64,000 bases of DNA from Athripsodes cinereus (Eukaryota > Arthropoda > Insecta > Trichoptera > Leptoceridae): assembly GCA_947579605.1 (NCBI GenBank), contig OX388317.1, forward strand, positions 23,951,384-24,015,383, given 5' to 3'. Numbering within the stretch: position 1 is the first letter of the stretch; every line of letters begins with the position of its first letter. Shown piece after piece: positions 10,981 to 22,474 of the stretch. The translations under genes were made by a program, and so were the position numbers. The notes under the pieces are model-generated. The model saw only the letters and a list, made by a program, of their open reading frames with translations, ran no database searches and was not told the origin of the DNA.

Positions 10981-11235
10981 AGTTGGTTGGTGTTAGTACG
11001 CTCGCGCCGTCCGTATAGACCGCATCGCGGCGCGTTGCTGCTTATTGTGTTAAATTATTATTAATTTTGCGCAAACATTTTCCGATTTGACAGAAGCATC
11101 TGTCAAAACAAGACCTCTGATCACATGTTGTGACCGGCGAGGATGGTTGTGCTGCTTCATCAGCCATCAGTCGCGAGAGAAAAGCGCATTTTCCTTTCGT
11201 TATTATGTCGCGGTCGAAATCCTGGATTTCTTCGT
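10981..11235. promoter_or_regulatory. CpG-rich patch, possible promoter or non-coding first exon
   Basis: An island of CpG-rich sequence (GCTCGCGCCGTCC, GACCGCATCGCGGCGCG, then GTCGCGAGAGAAAAGCGC) in very AT-rich surroundings. Composition resembles that just upstream of the coding first exons at 24205 and 44370. The open frame that follows (11143-11397) has no recognisable domain. It could be a distal promoter of Doa, a promoter of an unrelated transcript, or a GC-rich repeat. I see no decisive core element. Confidence 0.3.
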
Positions 11236-14139
11236 CTAAACGTTATTCTATTGCCAAATTTTCTCCGATCCTTGTCAATATTACTAGTGCTGTTTCTTGT
11301 TTATGAAGTGCTGGATTTTCCTTGTTTTGATGTTTTTGAAATTAAAAATTCGATGAAGTGCATGCTGGTATTGTGTTCGTTGTTAACTTACTCGTGAATG
11401 ATGTTGTTTATTGCCTTTTACGTTAGTAATTATGTGGTGTTTGGATGTTATATGACACATTATGGAGTGCTGGAAAATATTTTTATTGACTTGTGACGTT
11501 AACATGATACAGCATATCTCACAAAGCTTGAGAATAGATGTATATTTTATTATATATCTCGACGCTTCTTTCCCGAATGTAACGAAGTAAACACCTCATT
11601 CATTGATTCATTCCCTGTAATTCCCATTCTGGTGTAATAAAAAGTTGTCCCATGTAAAGCTATATTCCATGCCGGGATCGGAATAACTTTACCGAATTCA
11701 AACTTTAAAATGTATCGTTAACCATTTTCAAAGATTCATATCGCGTATCTCTGTGCCAAAAACTAAAAACTCCGTAATAACAGAAATATTTGTGCCAAAT
11801 TCATAAAGAGAAGTAATGAGGGATTCCCGGCATTGTTCATAATTCCCTTGTAGGTACTATTCCGAACAACGGGTCCCAGAAGTCTGGCACCTTTCATGAT
11901 GCATTGCGAGTTGTGTCGTGCAAACTCTGCTTGCATAAGTACTATGTACTCCATAAATTATCCCATGTGCACGCGAAACCTGCCGTATTGTTGATACAAG
12001 TACACTACTTCTATGTACTGCCTGACTGCAATCTATGAGTTGACGTTGCAATTTGTTAGCACTATCACGAACTAAATTGTACCTACTTTTTGTACACATG
12101 AAAAACTTGATGCAAATTCAGTAATACATTTAAACCAATATCAAAGTCTAATATTTTTGTCATGTAGCATGTAGGTATAATTGAGAAATAATCTCACGAT
12201 TTGTCAAAAAGTGTAATTTTTTGACTTCCAAGAGAGATTTTTTAGTTTCTAATGTTGTCTTTGATTTATTCATATTATGTTAATAACAGATCAGTCAGTT
12301 ATTCAGGATAGATAGGTACCATCCATCTCAATTTAAGACTCAACCATTTTGGGCCAATTAAGTCACTTCCCCCGATGATGGTTCTGCCAGTTGTCATAGG
12401 AACGGTGCATTGTGCAAAAAAATCGTGTAATCTATTGAAAACCTCGTGGAGAAAATAACGGTACTCTTTTTGGGTGCCTAAGGGTATATTTGTTATTATT
12501 TCATTCATGATTTAAACGTACGTGTTATTGAAAGCGAATGCCTGCTGCTTACTTCAATTCCTTCCGGCTAACCTTGAATTTTATTATTTATATTATGATC
12601 CTATACGATATACAGCTATTATGTAATACTAAGTATCTTTAATTAAATAGTATATATTATTTTATTAGTTAATTAATTTGAATTATAATTATGTTGCAGA
12701 TTTTTGCAAGTTAATAAGCAAATCGTGTACAAAAGTTAAGATAGTTATTACTCGCGTGCAATTATTTCGTTATCAAAAAAATATCTTCTTTATTGAAATT
12801 CTATTTTATTTTAATCATCACTTGCATCTTTTAAATGAATAATGAAATGATTTTATACATTTATTATAGAAGGTTTAGGTCTATACGGTAAACGTCTCGT
12901 ACGTTCCTACCTGTAAGATATTTAACATATTTAATCCAGCAATGATGTGGTATGTCGTCCAATGTGAATGTCTCCTTTTTATTAAACTGAGAAGACGACC
13001 AGCGCCTTCATGGCTTAACAGCAAGTAGTGGTTTCTCACTTGTGAGAGACGGCACGATTGCAAAAAAATTATAAAAATTGAACCAGGTTCAATTCTGGGA
13101 CAGGTTTTTGATGATATATTATTTATTATTGGAATTATATTTGAGTCATTATTATATTATATATTTGATAGATAAAGGGTTCAGACGTTATTCATTTTTT
13201 TGCTTAAGAGACTCGCAACCAATTTTGCATCGCAGTTGCATATCATGTCCAGTAACACATAATTACATATTACATCTATTGTTGATAAATAGAAATGATT
13301 TATTATAGAATTTATGGGCAGATATTTAGGTTGGTATGTTAGTGTGACTGGTGATAAGGATTTTGTTTTAGTAAATAGATCCACACTGCTATTATGACTA
13401 CACGTAATGTTACCGATAAAACACTCCTCTTCGTATATTTCATTGTTTATAGTCACTTTACCTAAGTACTCCACTACCTTCCGTCTCGCCACTCTTAATG
13501 ACAACATGTAAGCCTAATGACATGTTTAAATGGACTGAGACAATATTACTTACTTTAGTTACGGGGAGTGTAAGCTTTTAAAAATTGACAATTTGATAGT
13601 ATTATTTATATGCGGTATTTTTTGGTAATAGAATACATCTTCTCAATCACTAGATAAATGAAATTTCTTGAAAGTTGAAGTCGACTTTTTTTGTTAACGA
13701 ATAAATCGTTTTCAGATATCGTAATTTTTTTTTAGTTTTTACTAGATTTTTTATTCGACGGTTACGTATCGCTCATGGAGTCAATCAGTCATCAAATTAA
13801 AAGACCCCTAACATATTCAAAGTTCAAATTGAGTAATAAATTCGGGTCGATTTAACGGTATCGCCTTGCAAGAAATAAATTCTTCATTACAGTTCCGTTT
13901 ACGAAAAATTGTGTTAATTGCTGATGTTTGGTATTTATTTCAATGATTAGCGTGTTATTTATTAACGTTGTGCTAATTTTTTTCACCTCAACTATCGTAA
14001 ATTATATAATGACGCACATAATTCATTCTCAATGCTTTTAATAAGAGGTAAACTCTGTGAATAGAGGGTTTGTGTCAGCAATGTTAAGGGTACTTAATGT
14101 ACTGTATTATAACACCGTCGTGGGTATATATATTGTACA
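11236..14139. other. AT-rich stretch without a supported gene
   Basis: Short ORFs on both strands show no domains. At 12390-12415 the phrase GTCATAGGAACGGTGCATTG resembles one inside the LINE tails at 60190 and 62050, so 12300-12500 may be an old copy of that family. Confidence 0.35.
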
Positions 14140-14300
14140 GTTATTAGGTATGAAGTCAGCTGTTGGTATTCTAGCGCAGTGCGCTTAAACATCAGCTGAT
14201 ATCAGCCATCCGTGGGTTGGGAGATAGAGACAACAGCCTAGCAGCGAGCGCCCCTATATACGAGTAGTAGCGGTGGTACAGAGAAATCGATTCTTGGCCA
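14140..14300. promoter_or_regulatory. Second GC-richer patch, possible promoter
   Basis: Contains TATATATATTG near 14126-14136 and then GC-rich sequence with repeated CAGC motifs (CATCAGCTGATATCAGCC, CCTAGCAGCGAGCGCCCC). It stands out from its AT-rich flanks but has no attached open frame. Listed only as a candidate. Confidence 0.25.
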
Positions 14301-15689
14301 CAAACCGAAGGTTAAATTGCCCATCAACCAATCTTCAATAAAATAAAGTAACTAGATATAACAGCAAACACTATTGCAATTTTTATTATTATAATATGAT
14401 TATATTTGAATCTATACCTAATTATTTGTCCCCGTACAAATGCAATTTGTTACGTGCTATTGTTTCAAAAAGTTGGCAACGACGCCACTTTGTAATGTTC
14501 TCTGAAACATTTGGGGTAATCTCACCCGCTTTTCCAACTTTGCATATTACCTTAATTATTTATGAATGCGAAGGACGAATATTATTTTCAAGTTTAAAAT
14601 AGTATGTCTCGTTGTTAATTTTATACTTTTGTAGGAACGTTAAATGAAAAATATAGGTATTTTGAGAATTTATTTATTATTAAATATTTCATTCTTTCCG
14701 ATGTTGAGAATGAAAGCTATTTATAAATATTTACACTTTCGGAGTCTTACTTATTCCAAACATAATACCCGAGTACGTTATCTTTTGTTTCTGATTCACG
14801 GATAGTTTATGACAATTCTTTTAGTTCTTGTCAATGTCACGTAACTAATAACATAAGCTTTTACTAATAATTATTGTAATTACCTATATTTAGTCGCCTT
14901 ATATGTACTCAAGTGTAGGCTCATTGTAACATCGTTTTTAAATATTGACATAGTCTTCTACAGCGTCTAGTAACGGTAATGTTTTTTATTATACTGCGTT
15001 GATCTGTGGTGCCTTTTTCTCTACTCTCGAACTTCGACCTTGATAGCAGGTTTATTTTCAGGAATACGTGTTCGTAGCGTCGATTAAAATGATTTAATGA
15101 ATATCAGATATTGAGACAATAAAATTATACGCGTATTTGATTGAAATTTTATTATTTTAAATATTGAATTCTCCGATGTGAATGTGACAGAATCGTCCAC
15201 AAATAAATGTAGTGCTGATATAAATGACTAACTAAAAATTATATTTGAAATATTCTCACAGTTAACAAAATGCCATATTATATTAAACTCGTACATTCAT
15301 TGTAAAGTAGGTTTATCTATTTTCCTATTAATGTTTTCCGTCCCTAAATTAATATTTTTATTCCAATGTCACTATTATATTTTGATGCAGCAAAAATTTT
15401 ACTGCTAAATACATACATCTATCATCACTTTGTTTACGATAGATATTATGTGACTGCGTTGTCATGTTATCGTGGGAATTGTTTTAATGTGTTTTTGTTT
15501 TTATATTTGCAACAAAATAATATAAATACGATTTTTGTACCGTCTTATCAATCTTCATATAATAATACAATTTTGATTTACGCAGTTTAATAATATTATG
15601 TTACTTGCTTATTTAATAATATTATGTCTTGAACATGATAATTTCGCTTTACCTAACATACTTACATAATATTATTTGTATTCATTAAT
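14301..15689. other. AT-rich stretch without a gene
   Basis: Short open frames only; no domain, repeat or RNA structure recognised. Confidence 0.4.
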
Positions 15690-15832
15690 TAATATCATAA
15701 CGGCACAAGTGGGGTAGCCTGCGTACTAAACACATGTAATAAACACGCAGTCGTCCTCTCCGTTCCAATAGACTTTATTTTAGACGTTGAGAATGGGTGG
15801 CATACCTCATCACTGAAAAAGGTCCCTGATTA
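15690..15832 (+). repeat. Copy of the common interspersed family
   Basis: Plus-oriented: CACAAGTGGGGTAGCCTGCG, ATGTAATAAACACGCAG, CGTCCTCTCCGTTCCAATAG, then GAATGGGTGGCATACCTCAT. Same block order as the full copy at 17863-18125. Confidence 0.75.
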
Positions 15833-16284
15833 CATATTATATTGTGTTTTTTTTTTCAATGTATCGTTATGCAACCCTGCGTTTTTGTAAAATGCGTACT
15901 ATATCCTCATAATTGCTATTTTGCCATCTATAGGGGAAATGATTCAAAGCATGGCTCATTCAGAAATGTCGTTAAATTATCGACTATCTTTTTTTTATTT
16001 TTCCGTCGTCTTGAATATGCAACAGAAGGTTTAGGCCTTTCAAAACAATTTTGTGAATAATATAGAATAGTCAATGGGTTAATTAAAGGGGTAAAATTCA
16101 AAAGTATATCAACAAAAAACACAATATCTAGCTACGAGTAACATGTTTTTACGTTCCTGCCTAATCTAAATTGACGACTTTTGTATGTAATACTTATTGA
16201 AACAATATCATATTCTTATAGAATTTCGATGACAAGATTCAGAAATCTAGTCTTAACCAAAATACTTTAGATTAGATATACCTA
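15833..16284. other. AT-rich stretch without a gene
   Basis: Nothing recognisable between the repeat copy and the reverse-transcriptase fragment. Confidence 0.35.
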
Positions 16285-16530
16285 ATACATCTCTTCTTCG
16301 CCCTCGCCTTTATCCCATTTACTTGGGGTCGGCTCTCCTAGTCCTCATCTTCCAAGTTTTGCGGTCCCCTGCATCCTCCGCGCGCAACTTTGCCTCCTTC
16401 ATATCCCTGGCAATTGTGGACATCCAGGTGGTCACTGGTCTGCCTGGTCTTCTGGGTCCTACTTCCACATCCATCGTCTTTTTAATCATATTATCCTGTG
16501 GTAGTCTCAAGATGTGCCCGTACCATCTTA
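16285..16530 (-). mobile_element. Non-LTR retrotransposon 3' fragment
   Basis: Minus-strand frame 16319-16510 reads LPQDNMIKKTMDVEVGP, RRPGRPVTTWMSTIARDMKE, then AEDAGDRKTWKMRTRRADPK. The pattern (acidic D-x-x-x-K-K start, GRP-x-T-x-W, D-R-x-x-W, RRADPK close) is that of the extreme C-terminus of endonuclease-reverse transcriptase proteins common in insect genomes. No catalytic region remains. Confidence 0.7.
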
Positions 16531-17862
16531 ATCGGTTTATACCTAATACATAATAGTTTTAAATTTTGAAATATGAATGTCTTTGCCAGTTAGTCGCAGC
16601 CAGTTATACTATAGTTTACTCTATAGGTACTCTACGATATTTTTTGTCTCAATACATAATAATTATATTTCTATCTCTTTTCGTTTCGCTCTACGCTGAC
16701 TTGACACAGAACCTGAATCAGCTGACTCGGTGTAACCGGTATTCCCATACTCACTATTTATATTATGTTTATCCAGTTAGCCAAATAAATAATAAGTTAT
16801 ATTATCAGTTAGGTAGGTACCTATCTACTATTTAGTTTTATGTAGTCACAGCCTTATGATAATGTTTCGCAATATGTTTGCGATAAACGAAATTATGAGT
16901 CATAGTTATGTTTATAAATAAATTTTCAACACTAGCGTTTTCATATTATTAATTATATTACATTTTTTTTTATCTTTAGACCGGGTTTGAGGTATGTGTT
17001 GATTCCACTAATTTTGATTTAAGAGATTATATTATATCGATGGTTCATAGCACAAAAACACATGTCCGTCAATTAGGTAAAATGAGTTAATATAATATGT
17101 ACAAGATCGGTTGCAACGTTTTCTATGTCCTGATTACATAATTACCAGTAATACTCATATTATTATCGAAATATTTAACAAAAACCAAATACCACACGTT
17201 CTTAAATTAACATTTTTTGTGCACAGATGTAACATGTCGCATGAGATATTTGAGAATGCATTTATATCGACTCTCTTGATTCTTGAAAATCACATGTCCA
17301 TCAAGGACATCTGAATGAATTTAAAATTAATTAATTAAGTGAGAATCTCACTCAAACTTTCAAAACCTGTTTTCTCTAATCTGTCAAATGTGGACATGTG
17401 TCTTCTATGCTTTAAACCATCAATATTTTTACCTGTAGTGATGAGTTCATTCGATTTTCGCGGAATCAAGTAGGTAAATGTTGGTTTCTCAAACTGCTTC
17501 ACTTCTCTTATATCCGCTATACGTTTGTTCGAAGACAGTTTTAAATTTAAACATTTTTTCGATAGTGCCGAAGCCAGTTTATTTATTCATTTTATTTATT
17601 TGTTCTCTGCAATATCCTACGAGTATATTACATGACAGTTTAGTACAATGCACAGTTGGCGAATTTATCGTAATATTGCAATGTCCTACAATTGATCGAA
17701 CGTTATAAGATTAATTTAATTTTATCTTATTGATACAATACCTAAATGAATTAAAATAATACATCCACCAAGTATCATCGGTCGGCAGTATTAACTTTAT
17801 AATATCTAATTTGATTGAAGTATAACGATATTTTCTTGTCGCCAAATAAGAATAGTTACTAC
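16531..17862. other. AT-rich stretch without a gene
   Basis: No coding, RNA or repeat feature that I can support. Confidence 0.4.
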
Positions 17863-18125
17863 TATACTATACTATACTATACCATCACAGCATATCCCAC
17901 AAGTGGGGTAGCCAGCAGATCAGCTGCATGTAAGAAACATGCAAACTGTCCTCTTCGTGCCAATATAAAATCAAGACATTCAGGATGGGTGGCAAACCTC
18001 ATCGCTTAATTTAAGATGTGAAATGTCTTAATTTTTTCGAACACCTGCCTTTTACAGGACACTCGAAAACTTACGCAGAAGAGTGGGAGACCAATTCTTT
18101 ACCGGGTGCTCCACGGGATGAATAG
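17863..18125 (+). repeat. Full-length copy of the common interspersed family
   Basis: Starts in an (ACTAT)n run at 17863-17881, then CCATCACAGCATATCCCACA, GTGGGGTAGCCAGCAGATC, AGCTGCATGTAAGAAACATG, GTCCTCTTCGTGCCAATATA, CAGGATGGGTGGCAAACCTC, TTTTACAGGACACTCGAAAA, and closes with GAGTGGGAGACCAATTCTTT followed by ACCGGGTGCTCCAC. It is almost the exact reverse complement of 29308-29560, so it and that copy define the roughly 250-bp unit. No A/B-box tRNA promoter and no protein are apparent. Confidence 0.85.
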
Positions 18126-18222
18126 TTAAATTTACCAATACTCGCGTATTTTTTTATAGTTATGTAAAGTTATTTATAAGAGTGGGATTTGTTGAATACA
18201 TTTTTAATCATTTGATTAATTT

Positions 18223-18498
18223 GAATTATGTTACGTTTTGAGTAATCAAATTGTAGTATGTGCATAAATGTAGTTCCCCGCCAATGACATTTATAGTATA
18301 GATTAGTAAGGCAGGAATTATGTTACGTATTGAGTAATCAAATTGTAGTATGTGCATAAATGTAGTTCCCCGCCAATGACATTTATAGTATAGATTAGTA
18401 AGGCAGGAATTATGTTACGTATTGAGTAATCAAATTGTAGTATGTGCATAAATGTAGTTCCCCGCCAATGACATTTATAGTATAGATTAGTAAGGCAG
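18223..18498. repeat. Tandem array, 3 x 92 bp
   Basis: Three consecutive copies of a 92-bp unit starting GAATTATGTTACG, at 18223, 18315 and 18407. Copies are nearly identical (ACGTTTTG against ACGTATTG). The unit includes GTAGTTCCCCGCCAATGAC. An open frame on the minus strand repeats the same peptide and is not a gene. Confidence 0.95.
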
Positions 18499-18774
18499 GA
18501 ATTATTTTCTCGGAATACATGTTCCAAAATTAACAAGACAAAAAACTGTTGTTTGCTGTATCACTCCATAACATTAATATGGTTATGGTCTCCTTCGCTC
18601 TGATACATTTATATTGTACATACTTGATCATAAAAGGAACCCTACAATTAATAAACCTAGATATCCTTCAAGTTTAGAATGTAACTGTGTACACAAAACG
18701 ACCAATGTTGTCAAAAAGAGCACTTCTAATATACATATCATTAATATAGCTTGTATAACAGTAACGTACCTTTT

Positions 18775-18910
18775 TAAATTCAGGGGTCCGTGGTTCGATA
18801 CCAGGTACCGGCAAACTGCCCTTTCACGACACGAGCTTTTAGTAGGCTACTGTGAAGGGTGTATAATGTTGTATTTGTATTTTTAATAAAACCCAGATAA
18901 TTTTTTTTTA
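18775..18910 (+). mobile_element. SINE fragment (tRNA-type B box)
   Basis: GTGGTTCGATACCAGGTACC (B-box-like) followed by GGCAAACTGCCCTTTCACGA, GCTTTTAG, TGTGAAGGGTGTATAATG and AAACCCAGATAA, then a T-rich run. The same body occurs at 62105-62290, where the A-box side is also present. This copy is truncated at its 5' side. Confidence 0.7.
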
Positions 18911-20178
18911 AAAAAAAAGAAAAATGAGAGAAATAGGAATGTAGAAGTCGACGTATGCTATGAAATTGTTTCGACCGCACGATTTGTTTGGCCGCATTAC
19001 CAATTTTTCCTTTGAATTTCTGGTCTATACGTTAAAGATCGTTGTTCCCCGCTACTTTTGTCAAGTCAATCTATTAGCATTATTATTCTCGAGCAAATTA
19101 CGTTTACAAAACATTTTGTGTAGCAGTAGGTACTTTATAATACTACTAACATTCGTTTCAAATTAATGTGAATCATTGTCAAGAGTATGTAATATGCTCA
19201 TCATCTGTGTAGGTACACTTTAATAAATTTGTTTTACTGACAATATAATTTCGCACATTATTTAGTAGTATGGTTGTTCAATCTAGCGATGGTCAGTTGT
19301 TGCCTGCCGTGTCATCATAACAACTTAATATATCCGCGGTATTCTTATAACTTACAACAGTCATTCACTAGGAAAATATTATTACCGTGATACGATTCTG
19401 TTTTAATCATATTTAATTGTTTCAATCAATTTTTATTGGTACTTATTGACGATCTCGTTGATTTTATTCTCGAATTGACTGCACTCGATACCAGCTCGTG
19501 CAGTACAAAATATTACCAGCATGCATTTCATTCGTTATATTATAGTTTCTATGTACATTTTAAAGTAGTATGTATAAATATTTAAGTGTGTTATTCATTG
19601 TATTTATCATTTGAAGGTCCGCTTAGTTAACCAAGTACAGCCGATAGAACTGATTGATACAAAACCATGTGATATTGTTATAAAGTATTTAGTGAAAAAT
19701 ATTAAAAGTGTTAAATAATAATAAATCGCCTGTGATATAGTGAAATTTATTGAGTATTTATATTATATACATATTTACATAATAGTATTTAGTTGTTACC
19801 TCTAATTGCTGTGCCTGAATAATAATATAATATATTATTTAAATAATTAATGTTCTCCGGACAAATGCTAGTGTTACTTCATGTTGTAGTGTCATATTTT
19901 GATGTTCGATTTTTCTTGACGTTTTTGCTGTTCTACTTTGTGTACGATCGCGATATTCCAACGGAGGCAAGGCTCGCAATATATTTATATTTATTTATAT
20001 TACTTTGACCTAAAAGAGCGAGGCGATGCTGTTACAAGATTTGACATAATATTCATAATAACTACAATATTGTCAATCGATCAATCTAGTGCTGTGATAT
20101 ATATACAAAGTTCCAACTGGTAATTTGTATGTGATATTTAAAAGCTCAATTTATTATTCATTCTACACTTTTATAAAG
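18911..20178. promoter_or_regulatory. Presumed upstream and 5' UTR region of the first Doa coding exon
   Basis: AT-rich, without coding features. The transcription start for the exon at 20179 should lie here or further upstream, but I cannot see a convincing core promoter, and an additional non-coding exon is possible. Confidence 0.3.
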
Positions 20179-20510
20179 ATGCATATTTTTGCTAAAAGCT
20201 TTGTTAAGAAGAGGTCCCGCGGTTCGACCGGAAAGCCGATAAAATTCCGCGAAGTCTTATCACGGATAGGTCGCGCTGTGGGGAGGGTGGCGTTAATCAT
20301 CTGCGGAGGGGTGAATCCAAGTGATAGTGAACAAATGCAAGTGCTGGCTTCTTTGGGATACGAACACCACCGATCATTTCATAGGACTTATATGGTTGAT
20401 AACGGTGTATCTTGGGAGACGGAGCGGTGTTACGAGGATGAACAGTGCACAACAAGTACAGTCCCATGGGACTCTGATGAAAATTACAGAGCAAACCGGT
20501 CCAGTACAGG
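20179..20510 (+). CDS. Doa: Doa kinase, alternative first coding exon A (short RS isoform)
   Basis: The first 110 codons plus two bases of a predicted isoform. The ATG at 20179 (context AAAGATGC) is preferred over one 54 bases upstream because the intervening peptide is AT-driven. The peptide begins MHIFAKSFVKKRSRGSTGKP, has a basic stretch, a short hydrophobic segment VGRVALIICGG and an acidic tail. I do not recognise a domain. The exon ends at a GT donor (GG|GTAACA) in phase 2; reading through gives an immediate TAA. Phase 2 matches only the acceptor at 22303, which supplies the third base of a glycine codon and opens an RS-rich exon. Full predicted product: 110 + 1 + 57 + 352 = 520 residues. 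Coding status rests on codon composition and perfect phase match; that it is Doa is inferred from the downstream join. Confidence 0.65.
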
Positions 20511-22302
20511 GTAACATTATATCTGCCTTTAAAAACGTGTTTCATCATCCTATCGTTCTTCAGTTTCTCTGTACAACACTTCATGAAGTTTTTACTACTA
20601 ACAATCATACCTAATACCGACTACCAATCAGCCACTATTAATTCTACTGAACACATACATATCATATTACCGAATTGAAGTGACTAACCGACGTCATTAA
20701 CCAAAATACTTATTTTTTGCGAATACTACATTGATCGATGAAAACGTTAAAAGGATGTATTGTTTTTGTTCCTCGTGAAAAATAAACGTAACGTTACAAT
20801 ATAACGGGAGAGTGGTTGGAAAGTTTTGATTATTGGGCAAGGTCAGTCAACTTGATCTGTTATCTTATTTACTGCACTTTGCAACAGCGATAATTTATTT
20901 TATTCGTAATTAATTATTGTCTGGTACCTATTATTTAAGGAGACACTTATTTAATGGTGTATATAGTTATACCTACTGGACAAGAAGTTTTAAGTGAAAT
21001 CATCAAAATTTATCAAGAAAAATATTGAGTTTCTTGATATGTATGAGAAAAAAACATCGATTTAAGTAGGTATTCAATAACTTTATTCGTTTTTAACTCT
21101 ATTAGATCTTCATAAATGTGAAACAGTATTCGGGAATAAAAATCTTCTGCTTCATGTAAGCAACCACATAAGTTTTGGTTACTATTGAGGGTTAGTAAAA
21201 AGAATAGTATCTTCCATCTTCATCTTATTTTGTCGATTAGATCATTTTATACACATAAAAGCTGTTGTTCTGTATATGACGTTATCAAACTGATACTCGA
21301 CGAGGTTTATTATGTCGTTTATAACTGATACACGGGTCGCTATCGCATAGTTTCGATATTATTACACATTACTACAATATTATGGCGTGGATGGTTATGT
21401 CAATCGTGTGCCAAGATCGTGTAATTGTCTGTCCAAAATTTGACGACTTTATAATATGCTCTCGATGTGTTTCTCATTTCATGAATATTTTCATGTAGTA
21501 GTTGGTACCTAGAGATAAATAACGACATATTGGACAGTTTGGTTAAACTATTTACAGTGTGTTGTTTGGGCAATGTTTGCTCTATGAACAAACTAACAAG
21601 TTATGAACAGGTTGTCGAAACCACATTTTCCTATTTTATTTCCACAATTTTTTTCTGAGACTCGATATTGTATTGTAGCGCAGCCGATAACAGATTATTT
21701 TGTTTCTTGATTACTCTGAAGTGAACTGTAGATAACACAATAATTATTATTTGTTTCTTTGAAACGAGGCGTGCTTTTTTAATCGCAATACAATGTAGCT
21801 GTGGCGGGAAATATAAAAATCATTTGGTTATGTACATCTTACGTCGTTATTCTAGGAAGTAAAATTTCGCTCTACCAATTTTATTACTCCGCAGTCTGCG
21901 TCTTTATACCTATATGAAAATAATAATTTATTTAGGTAACTGTAGTGCGTTATGCTATCTTCTCTGCGTAGTATGTGTTGATTTGAAGGTTCTCAAAATA
22001 ATTTGCGTACGTTTCATATTTTTATTATTTTATAATCATTAGATATGAAGCATAGTATTATTATTAACACGCTTGCCAAATCCAACATCTAGAAAGCATT
22101 TCATCAACTCGCTTTAACGCTTCCTAAATATCAATAATAATATAATGTTCATCTTCACATAATCTACAATATTTTTATATTATTTTTGCTGAATTCATGT
22201 GTCAATTTCTTCCAAGGTTTTTTCATTATATCAAATATGTCTTTGTCATGTTTGTTGTCGCTAGCGACCTTTCGTCATCCCTTCACCCTTTTACCCTTAC
22301 AG
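20511..22302. other. Intron between exon A and the RS-rich exon
   Basis: AT-rich, no other gene seen. Ends in a pyrimidine-rich tract, CCTTTTACCCTTACAG, just before 22303. Confidence 0.5.
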
Positions 22303-22474
22303 CAGCTCCGAGCAGGCATGGAGAAGGAGACACGATCGCTCCAAGAGGTCGCACCGCAGATCGCCAACATCCAGGAGACGCCGTCATCGCCATGGTCGTT
22401 CGGGGTCGCGCGAGAGGCGCCACGCCGACGACAGATCGCGCCAGCAGTCACCTGAACATCAGACCCAGGCCACG
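22303..22474 (+). CDS. Doa: Doa kinase, arginine/serine-rich exon
   Basis: A 172-base exon between a good acceptor (CCCTTACAG at 22302) and a GT donor (ACG|GTCAGT). In phase 2 it encodes 57 residues starting SSEQAWRRRHDRSKRSHRRS and continuing through PTSRRRRHRHGRSGSRERRH to QSPEHQTQAT. Dense RS/SR and RRHRH runs are characteristic of the N-terminal region of CLK/LAMMER kinases, which bind and phosphorylate SR splicing factors. The donor is phase 0 and fits the common kinase exon at 55557, giving a 33-kb intron. The two other frames are also open here but give no recognisable peptide; the RS frame has no ATG, so it does not stand out as an ORF. The exon is upstream of the promoters for exons B to D and has an incompatible start phase with them, so RS sequence should be private to the exon A isoform. 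Confidence 0.8.

Noticed and set aside
18318..18536. 72-codon minus-strand frame with repeated peptide
   Set aside because: It arises from reading through the 92-bp tandem array; the peptide has no domain.
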